Source: Palsa-461 sp963768185 (GTDB lineage: Bacteria > Actinomycetota > Acidimicrobiia > Acidimicrobiales > RAAP-2). From it: a stretch of 64,000 nucleotides of DNA. The stretch is from the NCBI GenBank assembly GCA_963768185.1, contig CAVYGS010000005.1:930001-994000 (forward strand), given 5' to 3'. This document shows, piece by piece, positions 49,020-57,320 of this stretch. The notes below the pieces were generated by a model. That model searched no databases. It saw nothing but the letters and a program-made list of their open reading frames with translations, and was not told the origin of the DNA. The translations under genes and the position numbers were made by a program. Position 1 is the first letter of the stretch, and every line of letters starts with the position of its first letter.

Positions 49020-50131
49020 GGGAGCGCCTGGACCTCCACCGACAGCACCCGGGGAAGATCCCGGACGATCGCCTCCCAGCTGTCCCCAGCGTCAGGCGAC
49101 ACGTACACCTGACCCCCGGTCGTACCGAAATAGACCCCACAGGGATCAAGGGTGTCGACGGCCATCGCGTCGCGCAGCACGTTCACGTAGCAATCAGCTT
49201 GGGGCAGCCCTCGGGTGAGCGGCTCCCATTCGTCGCCTCCCGCGCGGCTGCGGTACACGCGCAACTTCCCCTCCGGCGGGTAGTGCTCTGAATCGCTCGT
49301 AATGGGCACGACATAGACAGTGTCCGGCTCGTGAGCGTGCACAGCGACAGGAAAGCCGAAGTCGCTCGGCAGATTGCCACTGATCTCCCGCCAGGAGTCA
49401 CCCCGATCGTCGCTGCGCATCACATCCCAGTGCTTCTGCATGAACAGCACATCCGGTCTCGTCGGATGCCGAGCGATGCGGTGGACGCAGTGACCGACCT
49501 CGGCGTCTGGGTCGGGAATTCCCTCCGAACGAAGACCACGATTGGTCGGCTGCCAGGTCTCCCCACCGTCGTCGCTCCGGAACACGCCGGCGGCCGAGAT
49601 GGCCACGTGGAGGCGTTCGGGGTCGGTCGGGTCAAGCAGAATCGTATGGACGCACATACCCCCCGCCCCCGGCTGCCACGACGGCCCAGTGTTGTGCGTA
49701 CGCAGCCCGGACAGCTCGGCCCAGGTCGCTCCACCGTCGGTCGACTTGAACAGAGCGGCGTCCTCGGCACCAGCGAAGACCGTGTCGGGATCGGTCGACG
49801 AGGGCTCGAGATGCCAAACGCGGGCAAACTCCCACGGGTGCGGTGTCCCGTCATACCACTGGTGGGTGCCGGGCGCGCCGTCGTAGACGAAGGCGTTCCC
49901 CACCGGCCGCCATGACTGCCCTCCGTCATCTGAGCGTTGGATGACCTGACCGAACCAATCCGTCGACTGCGACGCATAGACGCGCATCGGATCGCTCGGC
50001 GTACCGGTTATGTGGTAGATCTCCCAGCCGCCGAAATGTGGCCCAGTGACCCCCCAGTCCGCTCGGCGGCCATCGGAGGTCAGGACGAACGCTCCCTTCT
50101 GCGTCCCTACTAGCACCCGTACCCCACTCAT
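49016..50131 (-). CDS. BNR/Asp-box repeat protein (exo-sialidase-like beta-propeller)
   Basis: A 371-residue beta-propeller with repeated Asp-boxes: R-S-D-D-G-G-Q-S-W, K-S-T-D-G-G-A-T-W, R-S-D-D-G-G-E-T-W, R-S-D-D-R-G-D-S-W and V-S-P-D-A-G-D-S-W. There is no signal peptide and no visible sialidase catalytic set, so enzymatic sialidase activity is doubtful. It is the first gene of a unit with the MoaD-like protein. This neighbourhood pair is widespread in actinobacteria, but I know of no assigned function. Confidence 0.85.
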   Translation of the reverse strand: MSGVRVLVGTQKGAFVLTSDGRRADWGVTGPHFGGWEIYHITGTPSDPMRVYASQSTDWFGQVIQRSDDGGQSWRPVGNAFVYDGAPGTHQWYDGTPHPWEFARVWHLEPSSTDPDTVFAGAEDAALFKSTDGGATWAELSGLRTHNTGPSWQPGAGGMCVHTILLDPTDPERLHVAISAAGVFRSDDGGETWQPTNRGLRSEGIPDPDAEVGHCVHRIARHPTRPDVLFMQKHWDVMRSDDRGDSWREISGNLPSDFGFPVAVHAHEPDTVYVVPITSDSEHYPPEGKLRVYRSRAGGDEWEPLTRGLPQADCYVNVLRDAMAVDTLDPCGVYFGTTGGQVYVSPDAGDSWEAIVRDLPRVLSVEVQALP

Positions 50132-50307
50132 CCGGCTCTCCTCGCGTCATCCAACGTCACCACCTGATTCTGACGTCGCGTCGACCCGAAAGTCATCGGC
50201 AGCTGACCTCAGCGACGGCCGGTGTCGTATTCCTGGGTCACACGGAAGGCGGCGAAACTCAAACCGAGGTGATCGTTGGCCAGCATCTACGCGGTGTCAC
50301 GCCTGGA

Positions 50308-50450
50308 TTACGCGTTTCGCAAGTACTCACGGAGGGATCGTCGTACAAGCTCTGAGACGGTGACTCTCTCAGCCTCGCCCGGGCCACGACCTCCTCACGG
50401 AGGTCCGGCTCCAGGCGGACCGAACCGACCGACTTCGCCCGGTCACCCAA
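50308..50450 (-). pseudogene. ribbon-helix-helix antitoxin-like gene, frameshifted
   Basis: The first frame gives S-V-R-L-E-P-D-L-R-E-E-V-V-A-R-A-R, the strand and first helix of an RHH DNA-binding domain. One base lost near 50377 moves the continuation to the next frame: E-R-V-T-V-S-E-L-V-R-R-S-L-R-E-Y-L-R-N-A with TAA at 50308. No proper ATG is present: a TTG at 50450 abuts the transposase gene, so the start may be lost to the insertion. A 25-codon frame at 50209-50286 on the same strand could be what remains of a toxin gene. Confidence 0.6.
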
Positions 50451-50452
50451 CG

Positions 50453-52131
50453 GTGGTCGTCGACGGCCGCGCTTGCGCCCGGTCAGCTGACCAGTCGGAC
50501 TTCGTTGCCGGGCGGATCCGCGCCGCCCAACCGCGGGCCGGGCGCCTGGTCGAGCTTCCGGTACGAAGTGCCCTCATCTGCTTCGTGCTGCTCGGAATCT
50601 GCGGGTCGAACTTCCACGTCATCAACCTGCCCGAGCTCCTGGGGTCGCTCAGCTGGCGGGCTCGCCGCCAGATCGGCGTGGATTACAAGGACGCCAAGGG
50701 CCGGCCCAAGCAGGTCTCCTATCAGCAACTGCTCCGCGCCTTCCACGCGATGGCGGCCGCATTCGACCCGCTCGATCCGACCACCACTTGGGATCTCGCC
50801 CAAGAGCGGGCCAATCACCTGCAGCAGTTCTCGTTCCGCCTGATCCAAGGCTCGATCACCGACCGGTTCCGGCCGGGAACCTCGCCGTGGACGCCACGCT
50901 CAAGTGGGGCTGGGACCGACCGGGTGGGCTGCACGCCAAGCTGCAGCGCCACGGCCGGGACGGCGATGCCGGTCCCCCGCCGTCGCTTGCAGAGGTGGTC
51001 GACGAAGGCGGGGTCGCATTCGTGCGGGACCCGCTGGCCGAGCTGCGGGCGAAGACGCCCACGTCCAAGCACGGACCCAGTACCTGGGGTCCCGGGTCGG
51101 CGTGGGTCGGCCGCCCCAATGTAAGGAGGAGCGTGTATGGGATCGCACTGCACACGGTGACCGTCACCACGCCCTCTGCGGCACCCGTGATCGAAGCGAT
51201 CGCGGTCACGCCGGCGCCGGGTCTGCCGTCGGTGGCGGCACTGCCGCTCCTCGAGCAGATACATGCTGCGCGCGAGGTCCAAGGATGCGCTCGGGCCCTT
51301 GGTGACGTGGTGGCCGACCCGGCCTACAGCGCGAACCCGAAGGACTGGCAGCTCCCGATCCGCGACCTCGGCGGCTCCCCCATCTTCCGGCTGCACCGCA
51401 CCAACCAGGCCGGACGCCAGCTGCACCAGGGGGTCACCTTCGTCGACGGCCGCCCCTATTGCCCGTGCATCCCCGACGAGCTGGCCGAGATGCCGTTCCC
51501 AAGGTTCCCGGCCCGCAAGGCCCAATACGACCGATTCCAGATGGAGGTCACCAAGCGCCGGCGCTTCGAGATGAAGGCCAACAGCGGATTCCGAGACGAC
51601 GGCAGCCGTCAGTTCAAATCGCCGCACTGGGACCCGATCGAGCAGCAGGGTGGGTGCGTCCACTGCGTCCAGGCCGACGGCTCGCCGGTGATCGACACGA
51701 CCGGTCAGCCACGACCCCGATGCTGCTTCCAGGCGACCAAGGTCTTCTCCCGCGAGGAGCTCGCCCTCTACCAAGATGAGGCCTTCGGCGAGCCGGACTG
51801 GTTCACCAAGTGGAACGCCCGGGACCGGATCGAGGGAGCCTTCGGGTCCTTCAAGAACCTGGCCCTCGTCAACTGGGGCCACGACTACCACCACTTCGTA
51901 GGTCTCGTGCGAGAGACCCTGGTGGCGACCTTCGCGGTGGTCGCGCACAACTTCCACGTGCAGCGGACATGGCGGGCGAAACAGGCTTTGACGGCGCCGC
52001 GACCAAAGCGTGCCAGGGCGACCAAGAAAGATGATCCAGTTCTCGCCGTGCCTCCGACAACGAATGGCGTCGCAAAGCCTCGGGGTCCAAAGGGGCTCGA
52101 GTTTCTGGGAAGCCCTCGAGCCGGCCCATAA
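50453..52131 (+). pseudogene. DDE transposase of unassigned family, frameshifted
   Basis: The N-terminal part (L-V-E-L-P-V-R-S-A-L and N-F-H-V-I-N-L-P-E-L-L-G, G-V-D-Y-K-D-A-K-G-R-P-K-Q) ends in T-D-R-F-R-P-G, where a lost A at 50878-50880 shifts the frame. The continuation opens with N-L-A-V-D-A-T-L-K-W-G-W (first Asp), V-V-A-D-P-A-Y-S (second Asp) and R-D-R-I-E-G-A-F-G-S-F-K-N (Glu). Several Cys-x-x-Cys-like spots suggest a zinc-binding insert. The full product would be about 560 residues. A short relic of the same family lies at 36257. Start (GTG 50453) and the element's ends are unresolved. Confidence 0.7.
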
Positions 52132-52157
52132 GACCGCAAGCACCCGGCGCGAAAACT

Positions 52158-52175
52158 CCCGGCTGAGCAGCCGGG
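52158..52175. terminator. strong GC hairpin downstream of the transposase
   Basis: CCCGGCTG-AG-CAGCCGGG is a perfect 8-bp stem. On the minus strand it is followed by AGTTTT, as a weak terminator tail for leftward transcripts; on the plus strand no T-run follows. It lies 27 bp after the transposase stop. Confidence 0.45.
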
Positions 52176-52318
52176 ACTTCGTCGCGCTCGAAGACGGCTC
52201 CAAGTCGTCGAAAGTCAGTACGACGCAGCGACGAAGACGCCAATTCACCGACGCAGCGAGCTCGACGCTGCCGATCGGCTCTGAAACGCCGAAAGGCGCG
52301 AATTCCCGCGCGAACGCG

Positions 52319-52468
52319 CACTTACGAGAAGGCTTTCGGGCTACTTGTGATCGGGGGCAGCTGGCTCCCCACTGAGATCCGATGAGCCGCTTGAAGCACC
52401 TTCGTCGCGTCAAACGTGATCGGGGGCAGCTGGCTCCCCACTGAGATCCGATGAGCCACTTACGAGAA
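52319..52468. repeat. nested direct repeats (A-B-B-A) next to the island border
   Basis: A 42-bp sequence (B) occurs exactly twice, at 52347-52388 and 52416-52457, 69 bp apart start to start. Its first part, GGGGGCAGCTGGCTCCCC, can fold on the CAGCTG centre, and ATCGG/CCGAT arms bracket a larger fold. A 12-bp sequence (A), CACTTACGAGAA, occurs at 52319-52330 and again at 52457-52468, overlapping the end of the second B by one base. No gene is seen in 52132-52860; it holds only these repeats, a hairpin and the att-like site. Confidence 0.85.
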
Positions 52469-52475
52469 CGGCTCT

Positions 52476-52507
52476 TGGTGGCGGGGGATCCGCTCGAACC
52501 CGCGACC
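52476..52507 (+). other. candidate distal attachment site (copy of the tRNA-fMet 3' end)
   Basis: TGGTGGCGGGGG at 52476-52487 is identical to 62779-62790, the 3' terminus (acceptor strand, discriminator and CCA) of the initiator tRNA gene on the minus strand. The next 20 bp match at 12 positions only, including GAACCC and CGACC of the T-arm. This is the pattern expected if integration recombined a tRNA-like attP with the tRNA: exact host 3' end, then a diverged phage-side copy. Confidence 0.55.
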
Positions 52508-52860
52508 GATGGCCCCAGCGACGTCAAAGATGCTGGCTGTCCGGCCGTGCATATGCAGCACCTGGCGCGTGCACTGCTCAATGTGGGGTCATTCCCGTGG
52601 AGAGTCCCCAGAAACCGCGGCGTGGTTCAAGTAGCGCGGTCGACCATCGGGTCGGTGCTGGGCGCTTCGCTGTCGTCGTCAACGGCGCGACCTCGACAGG
52701 CGTCGAGCACCTCTTCGGGCAGACTGTTCCTCGTGACGGGTGATCCCTGGCTAGCGACGCCCATCGACAGGCAGTGGAGAAGTGATGGCAACGTGGCGAC
52801 AACGAGATTATGTGCTGGTGACCTGGTCCTGAATCCCGCGACGTTCGTTGGCGCGCCCTG

Positions 52861-53997
52861 ATGAACCACGTGGTCACCGCCGGCGAGGTCGCAACGAGGA
52901 GAGCGCCCCACGCCGACATGGGACGCCGGGACCCATCCCTCGCCATCTGCCTGAGCGGGGGCGGATATCGAGCGATGCTCTACCACGTCGGGTCCCTCCG
53001 CCGGCTCAACGAATTCGGCCTCCTGGGCGCAACGAGCCGGATTTCGAGCGTCTCCGGTGGGTCAATCACGGCGGCCGTGCTTGCCACTCGCTGGTCCAAC
53101 TTGCGGTGGAATCCGGAGGGCAACGTCATCAACTTCGACGTGGTGGAGCAACCCATCTACGACCTGGCTGGCCGCACGGTCGACATCCGCAGTGGCTTGG
53201 CCTCGCTCGTCCCGTTCCGATCTGCTGCCCATACCCTGGCTGGCGCTTACGGCCGCCTTCTCTTCGGAACGGCCAGCCTCCAAGATCTCCCCGACAGGCC
53301 CCGCTTCACCTTCAACACGACCAATCTGGTGACTGGCAAGCTCTTTCGGTGGTCGAAGGAGTACGCAGCGGACTACGAGGCCGGGAGCATCTTCGCGCCG
53401 GAGGTTGCAATCGCAGACGTGGTTGCCGCGTCGTCAGCATTCCCACCGTTCCTGTCCCCGATGACCCTGCGGGTACCGGGAACCCTCGTGGACCACGGCA
53501 CTCGAGAACCCGTCGTTGACCCGCCTGTTCAGCTGACTCTGACTGACGGCGGCGTATACGACAACCTCGGCCTGCAATCTGTCGAGAGCTTCCACACCGT
53601 CCTGGTCAGCGATGGAGGTGCACCGTTCGACTACAACCCGCGGCTGCACGCCAACTGGCTTTCACAGAGCATGCGCACGACCTTCGTCATCGACGCACAA
53701 GTCAGGGCGCTTCGGCGTAGGCACCTGGTCGAGGAGTTTCATCGAGGAGAGCGACTCGGCGCGCTCTGGACCATCGCCACCCCGTTGGACCGCTATCCGG
53801 TTGGCGGAAAGCCACCGGTGTCCGACGATTCGGTTCGGCAGCTGGCAGCGATTCCCACCCGCCTCGCCTCGTTGCCGGAGAACACGAGGAAGCGCCTCAT
53901 AAACTGGGGGTACGTGTCGGCCGACGCTGCGGTCCGGTCGTATGTTGAGCCATCCTTTCTATCTCCTGCCAGCGTTCCATTTCCCGGATACCACTGA
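52861..53997 (+). CDS. patatin-like phospholipase
   Basis: A 378-residue patatin-domain protein that would hydrolyse phospholipid acyl chains. The oxyanion loop is L-S-G-G-G-Y-R-A-M-L-Y-H at residues 31-42, the nucleophile Ser65 lies in S-S-V-S-G-G-S (the first position of the usual G-x-S-x-G is Ser here), and the catalytic Asp is in L-T-D-G-G-V-Y-D-N. No signal peptide. Its stop is four bases from the end of the convergent JAB gene. In CBASS, patatin-like CapV proteins are membrane-degrading effectors; a similar role here is inference by proximity, since it is not co-directional with the conjugation genes. Confidence 0.88.
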   Translation: MNHVVTAGEVATRRAPHADMGRRDPSLAICLSGGGYRAMLYHVGSLRRLNEFGLLGATSRISSVSGGSITAAVLATRWSNLRWNPEGNVINFDVVEQPIYDLAGRTVDIRSGLASLVPFRSAAHTLAGAYGRLLFGTASLQDLPDRPRFTFNTTNLVTGKLFRWSKEYAADYEAGSIFAPEVAIADVVAASSAFPPFLSPMTLRVPGTLVDHGTREPVVDPPVQLTLTDGGVYDNLGLQSVESFHTVLVSDGGAPFDYNPRLHANWLSQSMRTTFVIDAQVRALRRRHLVEEFHRGERLGALWTIATPLDRYPVGGKPPVSDDSVRQLAAIPTRLASLPENTRKRLINWGYVSADAAVRSYVEPSFLSPASVPFPGYH

Positions 53998-54001
53998 GCA
54001 A

Positions 54002-54469
54002 CTAACGCACCACCACCTGCGGAGCCCCTACTCCCGGCCGTTCGAACCGTCCTCCTCCCAAGAGAAGGTAGGGATGCCAAGCCGAAGTTCGTCTCGCAAG
54101 AACCATGAGCGCGATCAGGTCCGTCGCCCTGAGGGCATCCAGGCGGAAGGTCTGCCTGTCTCTCCAAGAGGGTCCGACATCAGCTGGATGGCTGTGCCAC
54201 GTGCCCACGTAGCCAACCGGGGAGTCAGACGGGAGCGCCTCGAGGTAGCTCGAAAGAGCCGCTTCCCGCCGCTTCTCGGGGAGGGAAAACCGCGTCCGCG
54301 TGGCCGAGGGGTCGCGAACCTCGATGATGTCGACGACGTAGACGTCGTGCTCCGAGCGGAACCCGAGCAGCAATCCACCCGTCTCTCGATGGTTACTGCG
54401 GTGCGCTCGGCGCTCGGCCATCCGTAGCGCGCTCCTACCAATGATCACCGCTCCGGACGCAGTCTTCAT
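54002..54469 (-). CDS. JAB/JAMM-domain metallopeptidase (Cap3-like deconjugase)
   Basis: A 155-residue JAB protein. Glu29 in R-E-T-G-G-L-L-L-G and the zinc motif W-H92-S-H94-P-A-D-V-G-P-S101-W-R-D104 make a JAMM site, with six residues between the second His and the Ser where seven is usual. Such enzymes release ubiquitin-like tails or E1/E2 products. The ATG overlaps the TGA of the E2-E1 gene (ATGA), so it is made together with it, like Cap3 with Cap2 in type II CBASS. It is the last gene of the leftward block. Confidence 0.88.
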   Translation of the reverse strand: MKTASGAVIIGRSALRMAERRAHRSNHRETGGLLLGFRSEHDVYVVDIIEVRDPSATRTRFSLPEKRREAALSSYLEALPSDSPVGYVGTWHSHPADVGPSWRDRQTFRLDALRATDLIALMVLARRTSAWHPYLLLGGGRFERPGVGAPQVVVR

Positions 54470-55998
54470 CGGTGGCGGATTCCGAGATGCTCGTACTCGT
54501 CGCCATCGTGTGGAAGCAACGTCTCGACGATCGAGTGCGGGAGGACCCTTCTCGTACGTGGACGTAGGGTGTCGATGACCATGCGACACGCCAATGATGA
54601 CGCTGCGGTCACCGACGATGGCGGGGTTGGGGATACTGGTTCGCCGCAGCCAGCTTCGATCGTCCCGATTTCTTCCGGCTCCCTGACGGGTGGGGGACGT
54701 GTTGCCCACGAGGGCGTGCCCGCTCCGAGGCGATCGACCCGCACGACATTGCCACCTCGGTGGAGTGCAATCGTGATCCAGAGCTGTCGAAGACTTTCCC
54801 CAAGGTATTCGAAAAGGGTGAAGATCTTGGAATCGGCCGTCGCATCGACCACGAGATCGTGCTCTCCGAAAAGCTCAGCGGCATCCTTGGGCACCAGCAT
54901 CTGGGTTCTTGCTCGTATCTGGCCAGATTGCATCAACCCACGCTCAACGAGTACTCGCTTGATCGCCTCGGCCTTGTGGAGGTTAACGAAACGGGCATCA
55001 GCCAGGTGTCGTATGCAGTTGCCAAAACGAAGTCGATCGCCATCCACGAGCGTCAGCTGTCCGATGCCAGCGCGGGCAAGCTCCTCGGCCAGGAACGAAC
55101 CCACGGCACCGCAGCCCACCACGGCGATGCTCTTTCCTCGGACTACCTCCTGGGATCGCCCGCGCCGATTGCTCACCGCGATGGCCCGGTTCTCGATTTC
55201 CAGGGCCGTAAGTGCAGGGGAAGACGCGCCCTTGTCCGGACGGTCGAGCTTGAGAGCGACCGCACCCGTTCTCGGACCCTCTCTGAATTCCCGCGTGTAT
55301 TTGGCCACGAGAAAACCGTGTGCATTGGTGCGGGACAGCCGAAGGAGCTCGTCTCGGACCGGATGGTCAAGGCGGTCGGCCAACGACTTCCAATCGTTGA
55401 CGGGCTTGGCCAGTATCCCCAGATCAACTCCTGCCGCCCAGAGTCGCCCCTTCTCCTCGTCTCGACGATCACGCTTGGCGTGGGACGCCGAGGACACCAG
55501 TAGCCCACGTTGTCTCCGCACCAGCCAAGTGCCCGGTTCTCCCACAAACTCGATGTGGAGACGGTTCCCGATGAGCGGCTCCAGGTCGTCGTAGACGATC
55601 AAGACGTTGTTGACATGATTCTTGAAGTATCGCTCCAGGTCGAGGTCGCCGGGATCGTCAGGCCATCCCGCGAAGTGCTGCTCGTACCAGCCGGCCACCT
55701 TCTCGAAGAGCGCATCGACCTCGTCCCACGGTGGAGGTGGCCAGGGTCCAGCCGGGTAAAGGCAGAGACGACCGTCGTGCTCCATGTGCCATTGCGGGCC
55801 GTGAGGAACCACGAAGGGACGAACCCTTGGCGGCCAGAAGGGGAACTCGTCTGGAATCGTGATGAGGTGGGTCTTCTCGGAAGTGGCACCCGAGACGTCG
55901 GGGACCGGTATCGGGCCCTTCCACGTCTCCGGCTCACTCCCGCCCCGGTTGAACCCGCGGCGGGCCAGCTCCGCGGTGAACTCTGGTCTGGAACCCAT
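54466..55998 (-). CDS. E2-E1 fusion protein (ThiF-type activating enzyme, Cap2-like)
   Basis: A protein of about 510 residues. The N-terminal E2-like domain has the UBC fold signature I-P-D-E-F-P-F-W-P-P and the probable catalytic Cys79 in H-D-G-R-L-C-L-Y-P. After a linker domain (about 150-270) comes a ThiF/E1 domain: V-V-G-C-G-A-V-G-S-F-L at 293-303 for ATP, L-V-D-G-D-R-L at 317-323, N-C-I-R-H-L, and E1 Cys451 in E-A-G-C-G-E-P. It would adenylate a C-terminal carboxylate and conjugate it to a target. The ATG at 55998 is assumed; it follows the MBL gene by 22 bp. Confidence 0.88.
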   Translation of the reverse strand: MGSRPEFTAELARRGFNRGGSEPETWKGPIPVPDVSGATSEKTHLITIPDEFPFWPPRVRPFVVPHGPQWHMEHDGRLCLYPAGPWPPPPWDEVDALFEKVAGWYEQHFAGWPDDPGDLDLERYFKNHVNNVLIVYDDLEPLIGNRLHIEFVGEPGTWLVRRQRGLLVSSASHAKRDRRDEEKGRLWAAGVDLGILAKPVNDWKSLADRLDHPVRDELLRLSRTNAHGFLVAKYTREFREGPRTGAVALKLDRPDKGASSPALTALEIENRAIAVSNRRGRSQEVVRGKSIAVVGCGAVGSFLAEELARAGIGQLTLVDGDRLRFGNCIRHLADARFVNLHKAEAIKRVLVERGLMQSGQIRARTQMLVPKDAAELFGEHDLVVDATADSKIFTLFEYLGESLRQLWITIALHRGGNVVRVDRLGAGTPSWATRPPPVREPEEIGTIEAGCGEPVSPTPPSSVTAASSLACRMVIDTLRPRTRRVLPHSIVETLLPHDGDEYEHLGIRHR

Positions 55999-56020
55999 GA
56001 GGCGAGACGCTCTGCCTGGC

Positions 56021-57241
56021 TCAGGCGTAACGCTTGTCCCCGGGCCCACTGGTTCGATCGCCTTTACGGATAGCTGCACCCACGAGTGCTGCACCAGTCG
56101 CAATCCCGCCTGCTAGCAAGAGTCCCTTGCTGACGTTGGACATTCCGCTGGACCGCGACTCAACGAGATGGCCACACTCGTCCTCCGTGACGACGATGGT
56201 CAGGGGGTCGCTGTCGTTGCCCTTCGCGTAGTCACAGGTGGAGTGGAAACCGTCTTCGCCCACTATGCCCAGATAGACCTCCTGCGCATCTTCGTGAGGA
56301 GGGTCCGTGTCGTCGGGACCCACGTCCTCGATGTTCCGGCAACTGGCAACCACCAGGGCGCCATCGGCGGCGTAGTCCTTCAGATACGCCGCCGCATCGG
56401 CGTCCACCCACCCGTCGCCTTCCTTGCGGCGCACGGCGTTACGCGAACAGTGGTGGGGTGCCAACAGCACGTCCCAGGCCAGACGGTCGGCGTTGTCGCG
56501 GCTCTCCGACTTTTCAATGAAGGCGTCGACCTGCTCGTATTCGAGGTCGCCGAGCAGGAGGAACCGCTTCTCGCAGGTGCCCGCCTTGAGGGTCATCTGC
56601 ATCCCGAGGGACGAGGAGTTACGGCTGCCGTCTTCGGTGTCCGAGTGGAAGGGCGTATGGACGAAGATCTCGATGAGATCGGACATATTCTCGCCGTTGA
56701 TATCTGGGATGAGTCGGCCGGCGCTGGTGAGAAGCTCGGTTGGGAAGTCTTTCCAGTCAGAGTTGTCCAGGACGCTGCCGTTGCCGATGACCCGTAGCCG
56801 GTCGCCGGCGGCTGCTCGTTGGCCTTTTCCGAACGCGTCCATCTCCGCCTTCCGGCGCCTACAGGCCTCGTCGTAGACTGCCTGACCGGCTTCGGTGAGG
56901 CCTCCGGGCTTGTCCTTCTCCTCGACAAAGGAACGGAGGGTGATCCACAGCTCGTCGACGTCAATGGCTTCTACGAGGCGAGAGAACCCCGAACAGTGGT
57001 CCTCGTCGTGGTGGCTGATCGCCAGTACGGCGAGGCGGGGGTCGCCCGCCGCGGATAGCGGCAGCTGTTCTACCAGGCGGTCCACAACCGGCACACGGCC
57101 GTCTTCAGGATCGTCGTGCCCCGCACGATGATTCACATCGATCTGGATGAACGTGTCGTCGTCTACCGCGATGGTGATGGCGTCGCCGTTGCCCACCGGC
57201 CAGAACACGACGCCTCGTGTGGGAAAGTCCCAATTGCTCAT
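56021..57241 (-). CDS. MBL-fold (ComEC/Rec2-like) hydrolase with C-terminal membrane helix
   Basis: A 406-residue protein. The N-terminal half is a metallo-beta-lactamase fold with I-D-V-N-H, the metal motif I-S-H-H-D-E-D-H-C-S-G-F, L-L-G-D-L-E and A-P-H-H-C-S-R-N, close to the extracellular MBL domain of ComEC. Near the C-terminus K-G-L-L-L-A-G-G-I-A-T-G-A-A-L-V-G-A-A-I is a single transmembrane helix, followed by a basic tail. AAGGAG precedes the ATG. It lies between the nucleotidyltransferase remnant and the E2-E1 gene. Hydrolysis of nucleic acid or a cyclic nucleotide is possible; the substrate is unknown. Confidence 0.82.
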   Translation of the reverse strand: MSNWDFPTRGVVFWPVGNGDAITIAVDDDTFIQIDVNHRAGHDDPEDGRVPVVDRLVEQLPLSAAGDPRLAVLAISHHDEDHCSGFSRLVEAIDVDELWITLRSFVEEKDKPGGLTEAGQAVYDEACRRRKAEMDAFGKGQRAAAGDRLRVIGNGSVLDNSDWKDFPTELLTSAGRLIPDINGENMSDLIEIFVHTPFHSDTEDGSRNSSSLGMQMTLKAGTCEKRFLLLGDLEYEQVDAFIEKSESRDNADRLAWDVLLAPHHCSRNAVRRKEGDGWVDADAAAYLKDYAADGALVVASCRNIEDVGPDDTDPPHEDAQEVYLGIVGEDGFHSTCDYAKGNDSDPLTIVVTEDECGHLVESRSSGMSNVSKGLLLAGGIATGAALVGAAIRKGDRTSGPGDKRYA

Positions 57242-57320
57242 TGCCAGTCTCCTTTAGCAGCTCGTCACTTCTACATTTCGCTCGGTTGATCAGGTCTTCG
57301 GGGCTCTGTGGCGGCGCAGC

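Noticed and set aside
52319..52468. CRISPR array
   Set aside because: Only two repeat copies of 42 bp with one 27-bp spacer and no cas genes in the window; the nested 12-bp repeats do not fit an array.
52471..52507. Possible tRNA gene (T-arm-like GAACCCGCGACC with a CCA-like end)
   Set aside because: No T-stem, D-arm or anticodon arm can be formed; better explained as a partial copy of the tRNA-fMet 3' end, i.e. an att site.
50815..52581. 588-codon minus-strand frame across the transposase
   Set aside because: It is the shadow of the DDE transposase, which has recognisable catalytic segments on the plus strand.
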